64,000 bases of DNA from Myxococcus dinghuensis (GTDB lineage: Bacteria; Myxococcota; Myxococcia; Myxococcales; Myxococcaceae). Shown in pieces: positions 8,497 to 19,636 of this stretch. Position 1 is the stretch's first letter. Every line of letters begins with the position of its first letter. The notes beneath the pieces are model-generated. The model saw only the letters and a list, made by a program, of their open reading frames with translations, did no database searches and was not told the origin of the DNA. A program made the position numbers and the translations under genes. The stretch covers positions 1 through 64,000 of the forward strand of contig NZ_JAKCFB010000029.1 of NCBI RefSeq assembly GCF_024198235.1. The letters are read 5' to 3'.

Positions 8497-9519
8497 TCAG
8501 CGAGATTCGACAAGCAGTGCGGCACCAATGGCACCGGAGAGTTCTCCCAACGCCGCCACGCAGACGGGAGGCTGACGTTCAGGGATGAAGATGTGGGGGT
8601 GCATGGCGTGAAACAATCGCTCCGCGTATTTGGGGCCGAGGCGCGTCCCCAGGCCGCCTCCCAGGATGACCGCGTCGACGTCTGTCAGGTTGATGGCCGA
8701 TGCAAGCCCCACGCCCATCATCCGCAGCGCCCGGTCGATGAGATGGGTCGCCAGCGCATCGCCCTCCTCGAGCGCCTTCATCCAGACGCTGCTCGTCAGA
8801 CGGGAGCGATCCTTCTTCTTCATCCACCCGAAGAGTTTCGTTTTTTCACCGTCATTCGCAGCCTTGCGCGCCTCGCGCTCCATGTTGGCACGCCCGGCAT
8901 AGGCCTCCAGGCAGCCTCGGCGACCACAGCCGCACTGCGCGCCGTCCGGTTTCACGACCATGTGCCCGACCTCTCCAGCGGCCCCCCGTCCAAGCCATGG
9001 GACACCGTCTAGAATCAAGCCGCCCCCCACCCCGGTGCCCCACCACACACCCAGCACGGAGCGATAGGGTCGCCCCGCGCCCAGGCGGAACTCCGCGGCC
9101 ACCGCGACCTGCACGTCGTTCCCGAGCACCACACGACTGTGCGCCAGGGCCGACAGGTCTCTCGCCAAGGGATAGGGCTCCGTCCATCCGCGCCCCACGT
9201 TGCTCACCCTGGCCAGGGTTCCCGCCTTCATGTCGACCGAGCCGGGAGCTCCCACTCCTACCCCGACGAGCCGGTGCGCGGACAGCCCCGCCGACCCCAT
9301 GGCCTCAACCAGGGCGGCGTGCATCTCTCGCACCACTTCCTCGGGTTTCCCGTCCGCAGGGGTTGGATGCCGCGAGTGGCCGAGAGGCCGGCCCTCTGCG
9401 TCGGCGACGACGGCCTCGATCTTCGTTCCCCCCAGGTCGATCCCCCCCCAGGCCTTCGCATGAGGGCGGGCCCTCGACTTCCGAATCTCCTCGGTGTGTC
9501 CCGAACGGACCCCTGCCAT
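8497..9519 (-). CDS. ROK-family sugar kinase (glucokinase-like)
   Basis: 340 aa. The ATG at 9517-9519 has GGAGG five nt upstream and is preferred over an in-frame start at 9537. The N-terminal phosphate-binding motif is GGIDLGGTKIEAV; catalytic VVLGNDVQVA, WWGTGVGGG and GEVGHMVV follow. The ROK zinc site CGCGRRGCLEAY is complete. C-terminal AVILGGGLG is also present. These features predict ATP-dependent phosphorylation of a hexose such as glucose or N-acetyl-sugar in the cytoplasm. ROK repressors carry an N-terminal winged helix, which is absent here, so this is an enzyme. It stands alone next to the polysaccharide island; a link to sugar-nucleotide supply is possible but unproven. Confidence 0.85.
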   Translation of the reverse strand: MAGVRSGHTEEIRKSRARPHAKAWGGIDLGGTKIEAVVADAEGRPLGHSRHPTPADGKPEEVVREMHAALVEAMGSAGLSAHRLVGVGVGAPGSVDMKAGTLARVSNVGRGWTEPYPLARDLSALAHSRVVLGNDVQVAVAAEFRLGAGRPYRSVLGVWWGTGVGGGLILDGVPWLGRGAAGEVGHMVVKPDGAQCGCGRRGCLEAYAGRANMEREARKAANDGEKTKLFGWMKKKDRSRLTSSVWMKALEEGDALATHLIDRALRMMGVGLASAINLTDVDAVILGGGLGTRLGPKYAERLFHAMHPHIFIPERQPPVCVAALGELSGAIGAALLVESR

Positions 9520-9708
9520 GTCGAGCCTCCGGCGCAAGCACGGTCATCCTCTTCCGGGAAGATGCGCAGCCGTGGGCCAGACTCATCCGCTCCCCATCGG
9601 GCGGACATGCGCCCAGTCCCCTGCATGCGTCTTAGGGGACAGGGGACGAGAGGTGGCTGACGACCTCGAAACGCCCACGAGGCCGAAGCCTCCAACGGGA
9701 CTCCCCTG

Positions 9709-10641
9709 CTAGCGCCCCCTCACCTGGTTAACCGCGAACAACACGGCCATCCTGGGAAGGAAGCCCAGCATGTACCTCCAGCGCGGCAGGCGCCGGTGGA
9801 ATGGCAATCCCCGCCAGTACAGATCCAGCGCCAGGTCCCATCGTTGGTGGGACACCAGCCAGTGGGAAACGTGTCGCGCGTTGTAGAGCAGCATGTCCAG
9901 CCGCTCGCCGCGCCGGGCCTCGCCTCCAGGATACCGCCCCAACCGCTCCTGCATCAGTTGGTACGAGATGCCCTGATGCCCCGCCTCCAACATCGTGGAC
10001 TCGGACCCTCCGTGCTTCCGATAGCCCACGACAACAGGCGCACGAACCCAAGCGAAGCCCGGCTCCGTTCCCAGCCGGAACAAGAGGTCGTGGTCCTCCG
10101 AGAGCACCCGCAACGGAGTGAAGCCTTCCACCCGTCTCAGGGCCTCCGCCCTCACGGCCAATACACACGCGGTCCGTGGCGTGCGGTCCGCGGCGCTTGC
10201 CAAGTAGTCGTGGAAACGCACCACTCGCACCGGCTCACGCGTGACACTGGACAACGTCGTTTCGTCGTGGAACGACTCCGCCGTCCCCATCACCACCGTG
10301 GGCTGTCCCAGCTCACGCAGCACCTGCCGGTACACCGCGAGCGTCCACGGGAACCACAGGTCGTCGCTGTCCAGGAACACGACGTACTCGCCCCGGGCGG
10401 CCTCGATGCCCAGGTTGCGCGCGGCGCCGGGGCCGGCGTTGCGCTGCCGCAGCACGCGGACTCGGTCGCCCATCCGGGCCAGCATCTCCAGCGTGTCGTC
10501 CGTGGAGCCGTCGTCCACGACGAGGACCTCGTAGTCCTTCTCCTCCTGCGCGAACACCGACGCCAGCGTCCGCTCCAGCAGGCGGGCCCGATTGTAGGTG
10601 GGGATGACGACGGAGAAGAAGGGCATGGGCGGAGGACTCAC
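9709..10641 (-). CDS. GT2-family glycosyltransferase
   Basis: 310 aa from a GTG at 10639-10641 that overlaps the upstream stop as GTGA, implying coupled translation; an ATG at 10626 is the alternative. The GT-A nucleotide-binding start FFSVVIPTYNRARLLERTL is followed by LVVDDGSTDDT, then GPGAARNLGIEAARGEYVVF and the metal-binding LDSDD. It lacks membrane segments apart from a weak C-terminal amphipathic region. It should transfer a sugar from a nucleotide-sugar onto the growing lipid-linked repeat unit at the inner face of the membrane. It is last in a three-gene unit with the flippase and another GT2. The sugar is not predictable. Confidence 0.85.
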   Translation of the reverse strand: MSPPPMPFFSVVIPTYNRARLLERTLASVFAQEEKDYEVLVVDDGSTDDTLEMLARMGDRVRVLRQRNAGPGAARNLGIEAARGEYVVFLDSDDLWFPWTLAVYRQVLRELGQPTVVMGTAESFHDETTLSSVTREPVRVVRFHDYLASAADRTPRTACVLAVRAEALRRVEGFTPLRVLSEDHDLLFRLGTEPGFAWVRAPVVVGYRKHGGSESTMLEAGHQGISYQLMQERLGRYPGGEARRGERLDMLLYNARHVSHWLVSHQRWDLALDLYWRGLPFHRRLPRWRYMLGFLPRMAVLFAVNQVRGR

Positions 10642-11588
10642 ACCCGCGCCCGCAGCCCCATCTCGGAGATGCGCAGGAAGGTGGAAAGCTGGCGTCTGTA
10701 TTCAACCGGCGCCATCCGCCCGCGCAGCAGCGTCTGCGTCAACACCAGCGCGTTGTAGGGCAACGTCCCCACCAGGATGGCCCGCATCGCCCACTCGTGC
10801 AGCGGCCCATGGTGCTTGCGGAAGTAGGCCACGCGCGTGCGCCACAGCTCGATGCGCACCTTGTCCGGACCGGAGACCGAGGGCCGGAACGAGCGGCTCG
10901 ACAGGTGGGTGATCACCGCCTCGGGACAGAAGGCCACCTCCCAGCCCGCCTCCCACGCCCGGACACACCAATCCGTGTCCTCCGTGTTGCCCAGCGGCGA
11001 GAGCTGCTCGTCGAGCAACCCCACCTCCGCCAGCGTCTCCTCGCGCACGACGATGCACGCGCCCAGGACCCAACGCACCCGGGCCTCCTCGTGCCCGTAC
11101 TGCGCCGGGTCGATCTCCATCCGCTTCAGGAAGTGCAGCGGCCTGGGCAGGAACACCAGGTCGAAGAGCTGCCCCGGCAGCGACATGTCCCGGAAGGTGC
11201 AGTTCTGGATGGTGCCGTCCGCGTTCAACAGCCGCGCGCCCGCCATGCCCACGCGCGGGTTCTCGTCCATGAAGCGGACCAGCGAGTCGAACGCGTCTTC
11301 GTGGACGATGGTGTCGTCGTTGAAGATGCAGATGTAGCGCCCCTTCGCCTGACGCAACACCTGGTTGTGATTCGCGGAGAAGCCCTTGCGCTCGGTGTTG
11401 AAGAGCCAGCGCACCTGGGGGAAGTCGCGCCGCATCGCCTCCACGCCGCGACCGTCCGTGGCGTTGTCGACGATCCAGACCTCGAAGCTCACCTCGCGCG
11501 TCGTCGCGTACAACGTGCGCAGACAGTCGTGCAGCAGCTCCGGGTTGCTGTGGTTGACGATGGAGATGACCAGGTCGGGCTTCGTCAT
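10638..11588 (-). CDS. GT2-family glycosyltransferase (rhamnosyltransferase-like)
   Basis: 316 aa. It opens with PDLVISIVNHSNPELLHDCL and has WIVDNATDG, then the donor/metal site FNDDT and the acceptor-side ED motif NTEDTDWCVRAWEAG. The arrangement resembles WbbL-type rhamnosyltransferases, though donor specificity is inference. The start lies 10 bp after the flippase stop, with GAGAGG upstream. The end overlaps the next GT2 start by four bases. It probably adds one residue to the polysaccharide repeat unit. Confidence 0.83.
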   Translation of the reverse strand: MTKPDLVISIVNHSNPELLHDCLRTLYATTREVSFEVWIVDNATDGRGVEAMRRDFPQVRWLFNTERKGFSANHNQVLRQAKGRYICIFNDDTIVHEDAFDSLVRFMDENPRVGMAGARLLNADGTIQNCTFRDMSLPGQLFDLVFLPRPLHFLKRMEIDPAQYGHEEARVRWVLGACIVVREETLAEVGLLDEQLSPLGNTEDTDWCVRAWEAGWEVAFCPEAVITHLSSRSFRPSVSGPDKVRIELWRTRVAYFRKHHGPLHEWAMRAILVGTLPYNALVLTQTLLRGRMAPVEYRRQLSTFLRISEMGLRARV

Positions 11589-11598
11589 CGGCTGCCTC

Positions 11599-13119
11599 TC
11601 ACGACGCCGGGCTCAGCGGGGCCGCGGCACGCGCGGCCCTCCGCTCCCGCACGAACGTCAGGATGTCGCGAAGCTCGCCCAGGAGCGAGCGCAATCCGGG
11701 AATCCACTCCCGCCCCAGCACCAGCACCAGGAACAGCGCCCCGCCCGCCCCCCAGCGCAGCCACACATTCGTGGGGCCCCACAGCCACACGACCCCCCAT
11801 GCCACGCCCAACAACCCGAACACGGAGAGCAGCGGCTCCACCACCCGGAACACCAGCCCCCGCAGCGCCGGGTTGAGCCGGGACACGAGCCACGCCGTCA
11901 CCCACACCTCCACCAACGCGAGCCCCAACCCCACCGGGCCGATGCCCTCCAGGCCGAAGCGGTGCAGCACCCACGTCCCCAGACCCCACTTCGCCGCCCC
12001 CACGCCCACCACGACGACCAACCGCTCCCAGGGACGGCCGCCCGCGTTCTGCGCCGTGGCCAGCAGCCCCGTCAACGTGACGACGAGGCACTCCAGACAG
12101 AACCACTGCACCAGTTGCACCGCGGGCGCCCACCGCGCGCCGAAGAAGAGCGGCACCAGCACCGGCATGCCGAGGACCGCCAGCGGAATGGACGCGAGCA
12201 GCCCGGCGGACAACCGCCGCAGGGAGGTGCTCAGGTACGCCGCGAACCCGACCGGGTCCTCCTGCAACCGGCAGTAGGCGGGGAAGGCCACGCGGTTGAG
12301 GACCGCGCTGAGAATCATCGACGTGGAGGCCAGCGCCCAGGCCCAGTTCACCAGCCCCACCGCCTCCTTGCCGAGCACGGCCCCCACCATCAGCGGCACC
12401 CACCCCGCCACCAGCGCCGCCACCAGCGGAGGCAGTTGGAACGCCAGCCCGAAGCCCACCAGGCGGCGGAGCACGTCCAGCCTGAACGCGCCCACGGGAC
12501 GCCAGGGCGACGCCCACCCGATGCACACGAGCCCCACGACCCCACGGACCACGGAGCCCAGCACCAGCGCCCACGCCCCGAACCCCACGGCCGCCAGGCC
12601 GATGGTGCAGGCCACCTGTGCCACGTTCTCCACCAGCTCCGCGCGGGCGATGGCGGAGAACGCGAGCGCGCGCTCCAGGGCCATCAGCGGAATCACGCGC
12701 AGCGAGGACAGGAACAGCCCGAGCGCCATGACCCACACCATGGGCACCGCCCCCGAGCCCAGGGCGTAGCCCTCCGTGAGCCGGGGCGCGAGCGCGCAGA
12801 CCCCCGCGACGATGACGGCGGTGAGCGCCTGGTGGCACCAGAAGATGGTGAAGGTCTCGTCCCGCGTGGGCTCGTGGGGCTGCCGCACCAGCGCCGCGCT
12901 CAGCCCCAGGTCCCCCAGGAACACGCCCAGCGAGGCCGCGTACGCGACGATGCCGAAGAGGCCGTAGTCCGACGGGAACAACAGGCGGGAGAGCGCCAGC
13001 GCGCTCACCACGCGCAGCCCCTGCGAGGCGAGGGTCCGCGCGACCAGGACGACCATGCCCCTGAAGGCCCGGGACTTCACCTCGCCAGTGCTCACTTCGG
13101 GTGCCGAGGTCGCGTTCAT
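11599..13119 (-). CDS. wzx: Wzx-type oligosaccharide flippase
   Basis: 506 aa from ATG 13117-13119 (a GTG directly before it is also possible). The protein is almost wholly hydrophobic, with about a dozen membrane segments, and starts with the MOP-superfamily signature region (GMVVLVARTLASQGLRVVSA, then LSRLLFPSDYGLFG). This is the family of Wzx/RfbX flippases that move undecaprenyl-pyrophosphate-linked repeat units across the inner membrane. It heads a three-gene unit with two GT2 genes and is divergent from a methyltransferase gene. Together with the Wzy-like and Wzc genes in this island it completes a Wzx/Wzy-dependent pathway. In M. xanthus a flippase (WzxB) has a comparable place in the BPS locus (recalled, not checked). 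Confidence 0.87.
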   Translation of the reverse strand: MNATSAPEVSTGEVKSRAFRGMVVLVARTLASQGLRVVSALALSRLLFPSDYGLFGIVAYAASLGVFLGDLGLSAALVRQPHEPTRDETFTIFWCHQALTAVIVAGVCALAPRLTEGYALGSGAVPMVWVMALGLFLSSLRVIPLMALERALAFSAIARAELVENVAQVACTIGLAAVGFGAWALVLGSVVRGVVGLVCIGWASPWRPVGAFRLDVLRRLVGFGLAFQLPPLVAALVAGWVPLMVGAVLGKEAVGLVNWAWALASTSMILSAVLNRVAFPAYCRLQEDPVGFAAYLSTSLRRLSAGLLASIPLAVLGMPVLVPLFFGARWAPAVQLVQWFCLECLVVTLTGLLATAQNAGGRPWERLVVVVGVGAAKWGLGTWVLHRFGLEGIGPVGLGLALVEVWVTAWLVSRLNPALRGLVFRVVEPLLSVFGLLGVAWGVVWLWGPTNVWLRWGAGGALFLVLVLGREWIPGLRSLLGELRDILTFVRERRAARAAAPLSPAS

Positions 13120-13358
13120 CACCAGGGGCGGCCCGACTCCGGGCCTTCACACACAGGCCGGCCCTCAGCGGACGGCGCCCCTCGCGAGGAAGCGATGAGC
13201 GACCGGAATGCTACCGGGGCCCCCTCACCCCGACAAGCAACGTGGAGGTGCGCGTTCGTCACCCGACCCTGGCCCGGAAGGGTCCGCTCGGCCGCCCGGC
13301 GGGTCGGCGTGAGTGGGCCGTTGCCACCCGGGAAGCGCCAGCGCTACGGTCCCCCGCG

Positions 13359-14027
13359 ATGCCCGCGAGCCAGTCCCTCTTCCGATTTCTCAAGCGCGAG
13401 GTGCTCGTCGGCGAGCACGAGGTCTTCCACCGTACCCTGCGGGAGGAGCTGGAAGGCACCTGCGAGAGCGTGCTCGACGTCGGCTGTGGTGCGAACTCGC
13501 CGCTGGGCCGCATCGGGCACCGGATTCCGCACACGGTGGGCGTGGATGGCTACCCCGTGAGCATCGAGCGCAGCCGCGTGGCGCGGCTCCATCACGAGTA
13601 CCACTGCATGGAGCTGATGGACATCGGCGAGCGCTTCGGCCCGAAGAGCTTCGACGCCGTCATCGCCCTCGACGTCATCGAGCACTTCGAGAAGCCGGAG
13701 GGCTATCGGCTCATGGAGATGATGGAGTCGCTGGCGCGCAAGCGCGTCGTCATCTTCACGCCCAATGGCTTCCTCCCCCAGGACGTCTGGGACAACAACG
13801 TCCACCAACTGCACCGCTCGGGCTGGGAGGTCTACGACTTCGAGCTGCGCGGTTACCGCGTCGCCGGGATGAGCGGCTGGAGGCCCCTGCGCGGAGACTT
13901 CGCGCTGCCGACCGTGCGTCCCTCCCGGCTGGGCAGCCGCCTCTCCATCCTCACCGAGCCCTTCGCGACCCGCTTCCCCCAGCACGCCTTCCAGCTCCTC
14001 GCCGTTCGCGACATGGAAGCGTCCTGA
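13359..14027 (+). CDS. Class I SAM-dependent methyltransferase
   Basis: 222 aa from ATG 13359-13361, where similarity-like sequence begins. SAM-binding motif I is SVLDVGCGANSPLG; motif II-like HTVGVDGY and motif IV FDAVIALDVIEHFEK follow. These are standard for Rossmann-fold methyltransferases of the UbiE/COQ5-like type. It lies 3 bp before a GT4 gene and is first in a methyltransferase-GT4-GT4 unit, so methylation of a sugar or chain end of the polysaccharide is likely. No Shine-Dalgarno sequence is evident. Confidence 0.82.
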   Translation: MPASQSLFRFLKREVLVGEHEVFHRTLREELEGTCESVLDVGCGANSPLGRIGHRIPHTVGVDGYPVSIERSRVARLHHEYHCMELMDIGERFGPKSFDAVIALDVIEHFEKPEGYRLMEMMESLARKRVVIFTPNGFLPQDVWDNNVHQLHRSGWEVYDFELRGYRVAGMSGWRPLRGDFALPTVRPSRLGSRLSILTEPFATRFPQHAFQLLAVRDMEAS

Positions 14028-14030
14028 GCA

Positions 14031-15194
14031 GTGGCCGCCACCGACGAAGGGCAAGGCTCGACCGTGGTCCGCTGGCACCTGCTCACCGGTGAGTACCCGC
14101 CGCATCCCGGCGGCGTCAGCGACTACACCGCGCTCGTCGCACGGGAGCTGGCTCGACGAGGACAGCAGGTCCATGTCTGGGCTCCTGGCGACGCCGCCGG
14201 AACCCTCGAAGAGGACGGCGTCACCGTCCATCGATTCCCCGGACTCTTCACGCCCCTGGGCCTGGCCCGTCTGACGCGGGAGCTGGAGCGCGTCCCCGGG
14301 CCTCGCCGCTTGCTGCTCCAGTACGTGCCCCACGCCTTCGGCATGAAGGCGATGAACGTTCCGCTGTGCGCCTGGTTCGCCTCGCGGCGCCAGGACGAAC
14401 GCTGGGTGTTCTTCCACGAAATCGTCTACCCCTGGAGCCTCTCCTCGCCTCCACGCCACCAGGTGCTCGCGGGCATCACCCGGGTGATGGCGCGGCTGGT
14501 GTCGGGCGCGGCGGATCGCCTCTTCGTCTCCATCCCCGCGTGGCGGGAGCACCTGCCTCCTCGCTCCCGTGCGCTCGCGGAGTGGTGCCCCATCCCCAGC
14601 AACCTCCCGACGGAGGTGTCCCCCTCGAAGCTCGAGGAGACCCTCGCCTCGCTCGGTGAAGGCCCCTGGCTGGGACACTTCGGAACGCACGGGCCGCACA
14701 TCACCCGCCCCCTGGAGAAGGTCCTTCCCCCTTTGTTGCGCGTGGACCGCCAGCGCAAGGCCTTGCTGCTCGGACGCGGGAGCCGGCAGTTCGTGGCGGA
14801 GTTGGCGGAGCGATATCCGGACATCGCCTCCCGACTCCACGCCCGTGACGACCTCGCCGCCGAGGACGTCGCGGCGCACCTGTCGGCCATGGCCCTGCTG
14901 CTCCAACCGTACCCGGACGGCGTCAGCACCCGTCGCACCAGCGTCATGGCGGGGCTCGCGCTCGGCCGCCCCATCATCACCCACACGGGCCACCTCACCG
15001 AGCCACTCTGGGCGGAGTCCGGAGCCGTCATCCTGGTGAAACATGGAGCGCCGGACGCGGTCATCGCGGCCGCCGAGCGAATCCTCGGCCACCCGGAGGA
15101 GAGCCTCGCGCTGGGAACACGCGCCGAGCGGCTCTACCAGGAACGTTTCGCGCTGGAACACACCATCGAGACGCTGCTGCGCCCCTCCGCGTAG
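14031..15194 (+). CDS. GT4-like glycosyltransferase
   Basis: 387 aa with GTG start 3 bp after the methyltransferase stop. A GT-B fold is indicated by the N-terminal LLTGEYPPHPGGVSDYTALV (the acceptor-side Gly loop). The C-terminal domain has LQPYPDGVSTRRTSVMAGLA in place of the usual E-x7-E motif; the first Glu of that motif appears replaced. It acts on the cytoplasmic face, adding a sugar to the lipid-linked unit. It is divergent within the family, so donor and linkage are unknown. Confidence 0.78.
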   Translation: MAATDEGQGSTVVRWHLLTGEYPPHPGGVSDYTALVARELARRGQQVHVWAPGDAAGTLEEDGVTVHRFPGLFTPLGLARLTRELERVPGPRRLLLQYVPHAFGMKAMNVPLCAWFASRRQDERWVFFHEIVYPWSLSSPPRHQVLAGITRVMARLVSGAADRLFVSIPAWREHLPPRSRALAEWCPIPSNLPTEVSPSKLEETLASLGEGPWLGHFGTHGPHITRPLEKVLPPLLRVDRQRKALLLGRGSRQFVAELAERYPDIASRLHARDDLAAEDVAAHLSAMALLLQPYPDGVSTRRTSVMAGLALGRPIITHTGHLTEPLWAESGAVILVKHGAPDAVIAAAERILGHPEESLALGTRAERLYQERFALEHTIETLLRPSA

Positions 15195-15215
15195 GACTCC
15201 GAGGAGCCCTTCGAG

Positions 15216-16364
15216 ATGACGCCCGCCCACCTCCGCCTCGCCGTACTGCTGGACCCGCGAGAAGAGGGCTGGCCCAGCATGGACCTCGTGGGAGAGGCGC
15301 TCCTGGAGGGCCTGTCCACGCACGGACCGGACGTCACCGTCCTCCCGCTGCGCCCGCGCATCCCCGAGCTCGTGCGTGGGTTGCCTCGCATCGGCCCACG
15401 CAACGCCGCGTTCAACGCGGACCGCATGCTGACGCGCTTCGGCGCCTATCCTCTCCAGGCGCTGCGGGCACGGCCTCGGGCGGACGCCTTCCACGTGGTC
15501 GACCACACCTACGCCCAGCTCGTCCATGCCTTGCCGGCCTCGCGCACGGGCGTCTACTGCCACGACCTGGACGCCTTCCGCTCCGTGGTCGAGCCCCACC
15601 GCGAGCCGCGCCCCACCTGGTTCCGGATGATGGCCCGTCTCCAGCTCCGTGGACTGCAACGCGCGGCCCTCGTCTTCCACAGCACCCAGGCCGTTCGCGA
15701 GGAGCTGCTCGCGCATGGGCTGGTGGAGCCACACCGCCTCGTCTGGGCGCCGTATGGAACGTCCCCCGAATACCGGATGGAGCCCGTCCCGGGGGACCGG
15801 AGCGCCGAAGTGCTCGCGCCCCTGGAAGGACGGCCCTTCCTCCTGCACGTGGGCAGCGCGGCGCGCCGCAAGCGATTGGACGTGCTCTTCCAGGTCTTCG
15901 CGGAGCTGCGCGCACGCCATCCGGAGCTGCGGCTGGTCCAGCAGGGCGCGAGCCTGACGCCCGAGCAACAGGAGCAGGTGAAGCGGCTCGGGATTCGCGA
16001 GGCGTTGCTTCAACCGGGCCGACAGGAGCGGGCCACGCTCGCGGGCCTCTACCGCCGCGCGCGCGTCGTGCTCCTCCCGAGTGAAGCCGAGGGCTTTGGC
16101 TTGCCCCTCATCGAGGCCCTCGCCTGCGGCGCTCCCGTGGTGGCCAGCGACCTGCCCGTGCTCCGTGAAGTCGGTGACGACGCGTGCGTCTACAGCCCCG
16201 TGGCGGACATCTCCGCGTGGACCTGGACCGTGGATGCGCTCCTGGCCCACCGTGAATCAGGACCGCCGCTCAGCGCTCGACTGGCTCGCGCGGCCCGCTT
16301 CACCTGGAGCGCCCACACCCGGACCCTCCTCGACGCCTATCGCCAGCTCGTGGCTCGAGCGTGA
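15216..16364 (+). CDS. GT4-family glycosyltransferase
   Basis: 382 aa. It begins LRLAVLLDPREEGWPSMDLV. The C-terminal half has the donor-domain signature FLLHVGSAARRKRLDVLF and the retaining GT4 motif SEAEGFGLPLIEALACGAPV (E-x7-E), then VASDLPVLREVG. These are complete catalytic motifs for a nucleotide-sugar transferase. It is last of the methyltransferase-GT4-GT4 unit and converges on the Ser/Thr kinase gene with only 7 bp between stops. Confidence 0.87.
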   Translation: MTPAHLRLAVLLDPREEGWPSMDLVGEALLEGLSTHGPDVTVLPLRPRIPELVRGLPRIGPRNAAFNADRMLTRFGAYPLQALRARPRADAFHVVDHTYAQLVHALPASRTGVYCHDLDAFRSVVEPHREPRPTWFRMMARLQLRGLQRAALVFHSTQAVREELLAHGLVEPHRLVWAPYGTSPEYRMEPVPGDRSAEVLAPLEGRPFLLHVGSAARRKRLDVLFQVFAELRARHPELRLVQQGASLTPEQQEQVKRLGIREALLQPGRQERATLAGLYRRARVVLLPSEAEGFGLPLIEALACGAPVVASDLPVLREVGDDACVYSPVADISAWTWTVDALLAHRESGPPLSARLARAARFTWSAHTRTLLDAYRQLVARA

Positions 16365-16371
16365 GACAGCC

Positions 16372-18084
<1,713 letters not shown>

Positions 18085-18329
18085 CGTCGGCGCGTATCAT
18101 CACCCGGCTCGACCAGCGGACGCCATCACCACCGATGTGCCCTTGCTCCGCCAACGAGACGTCACGTGGTGTGTCCAAGCCCCTCGCACACCCAGAAGAT
18201 TCCTCGTTTCGCTCACCTCACTCGACTTCTTCCGGAGGTGGAATCCGTCGGAGGCAGCGGCGAATCTGCCTCCTGCTTCCGTCCGGACTGGATTGACGGG
18301 GTAGCGGGGGTCTGCTTCGGTCCAGCCCC

Positions 18330-19550
18330 GTGCGCATCCTCTTCCTCAATCCAGTGGGTGTTCTCGGAGGCGCCGAACGCGCCCTGCTGGATTCGATGGC
18401 CTGGCTGCGTCAGCACGCACCCGAAGCCTCCCTCCACCTCCTCGCGGGGAGCGCAGGGCCGTTGTTGGACGAAGCGCGTGCGCTCGACGTGGAGGCGCGT
18501 CTGCTGCCCCTGCCCGAGCGGCTGTCCGTCCTCGGCGACAGCGCGCTCCGGGGGCGCGGCGTCCAGGAGGCGTGGAAGTTCGCGCGCGGCATGGCGCCCA
18601 CGTCCGCGTTGCTCACACGTTATGGGCTCGCGCTGCGACGTGAAGCGGCGGCCCTGCGGCCCGACCTGCTGCACTCCAACGGAATCAAGACCCACCTGCT
18701 GAGTCCCTTCACCGTGGGCCTCCCCTTGAAGCGCGTCTGGCACATCCACGACTTCCTGGGTGAGCGCCCCCTGGTCCGCCGCGCGCTCTCCGCGATGGCT
18801 CCGCTGGCCTCCATGGCCATCGCCAACTCACACGCGGTCGGTGCGGATGCCCGCACGGTGCTGGGCCGGGTTCCCGTCCAGGTGGTCCCCAACGGCGTGG
18901 ACGTGGAGCGCTTCTCTCCCGCCCCCGTGGATGGCGCCCGGCTGGACGTGCTGGCGGGACTGCCTCCCGCGCCGGCAGGCACCCCGCGCGTGGGGCTGGT
19001 GGCCACGTATGCACGCTGGAAGGGCCACGACGTCTTCCTCGCCGCCGCCGCCGAGCTGACACGCCTCGCGCCTGGGCTGCCCGCGCGGTTCTACCTGGTG
19101 GGCGCGCCGCTGTATCAGACCGCCGGTTCCCAGTTCAGCGAGACGGAGCTGAGACAGCTCATCTCGCAGCGGGGGCTGGAGGGGCGCGTGGGGCTGGTTC
19201 CCTTCCAAGCGCAGCCCGCGGACATCTACCGCGCGCTGGATGTCTTCGTTCATGCGAGCACTCGGAGGGAGCCTTTCGGTCTCACCATCGCGGAGGCGCT
19301 TGCCTGCGGGCGCCCGTCCATCATCTCTCGCGCGAGTGGCGCCGCCGAGTCCCTCACGGATGGCGTGGACGCGCTGGCCATTCCGCCCGGGGACGCGCGA
19401 GCGCTCGCGATGGCGATGCACTCGTTGCTCACGGACGCCTCGCTGCGTGAACGACTCGGCACCTCCGCGCGACGGACCGCGGTCGAGCAATTCTCCCGGG
19501 AGCGCTATGCCCGGGAGATTCTCGCCATCTACCGCTCGCTGCTGGATTGA
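18330..19550 (+). CDS. GT4-family glycosyltransferase
   Basis: 406 aa from a GTG. The start MRILFLNPVGVLGGAERALL holds the Gly-Gly acceptor loop of GT-B enzymes. PNGVDVERFSP marks the inter-domain linker, and EPFGLTIAEALACGRPSI is the E-x7-E donor-phosphate motif. It should be active on a nucleotide-sugar donor at the cytoplasmic membrane face. Divergent from the kinase gene (245 bp between), it is followed 86 bp later by another GT4 on the same strand. Confidence 0.88.
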   Translation: MRILFLNPVGVLGGAERALLDSMAWLRQHAPEASLHLLAGSAGPLLDEARALDVEARLLPLPERLSVLGDSALRGRGVQEAWKFARGMAPTSALLTRYGLALRREAAALRPDLLHSNGIKTHLLSPFTVGLPLKRVWHIHDFLGERPLVRRALSAMAPLASMAIANSHAVGADARTVLGRVPVQVVPNGVDVERFSPAPVDGARLDVLAGLPPAPAGTPRVGLVATYARWKGHDVFLAAAAELTRLAPGLPARFYLVGAPLYQTAGSQFSETELRQLISQRGLEGRVGLVPFQAQPADIYRALDVFVHASTRREPFGLTIAEALACGRPSIISRASGAAESLTDGVDALAIPPGDARALAMAMHSLLTDASLRERLGTSARRTAVEQFSRERYAREILAIYRSLLD

Positions 19551-19636
19551 GGGGCGTCGCCCATCCAGGTCGCACGGCCCCGCCTTGACCCGTCCGGGCG
19601 AGTCTGTTTCGGTCACGCGGATATCGAGGGACCTCC

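Noticed and set aside
13344..16250. Long minus-strand open frame opposite the methyltransferase and two GT4 genes
   Set aside because: The opposite strand holds proteins with full catalytic motifs; this frame has none.
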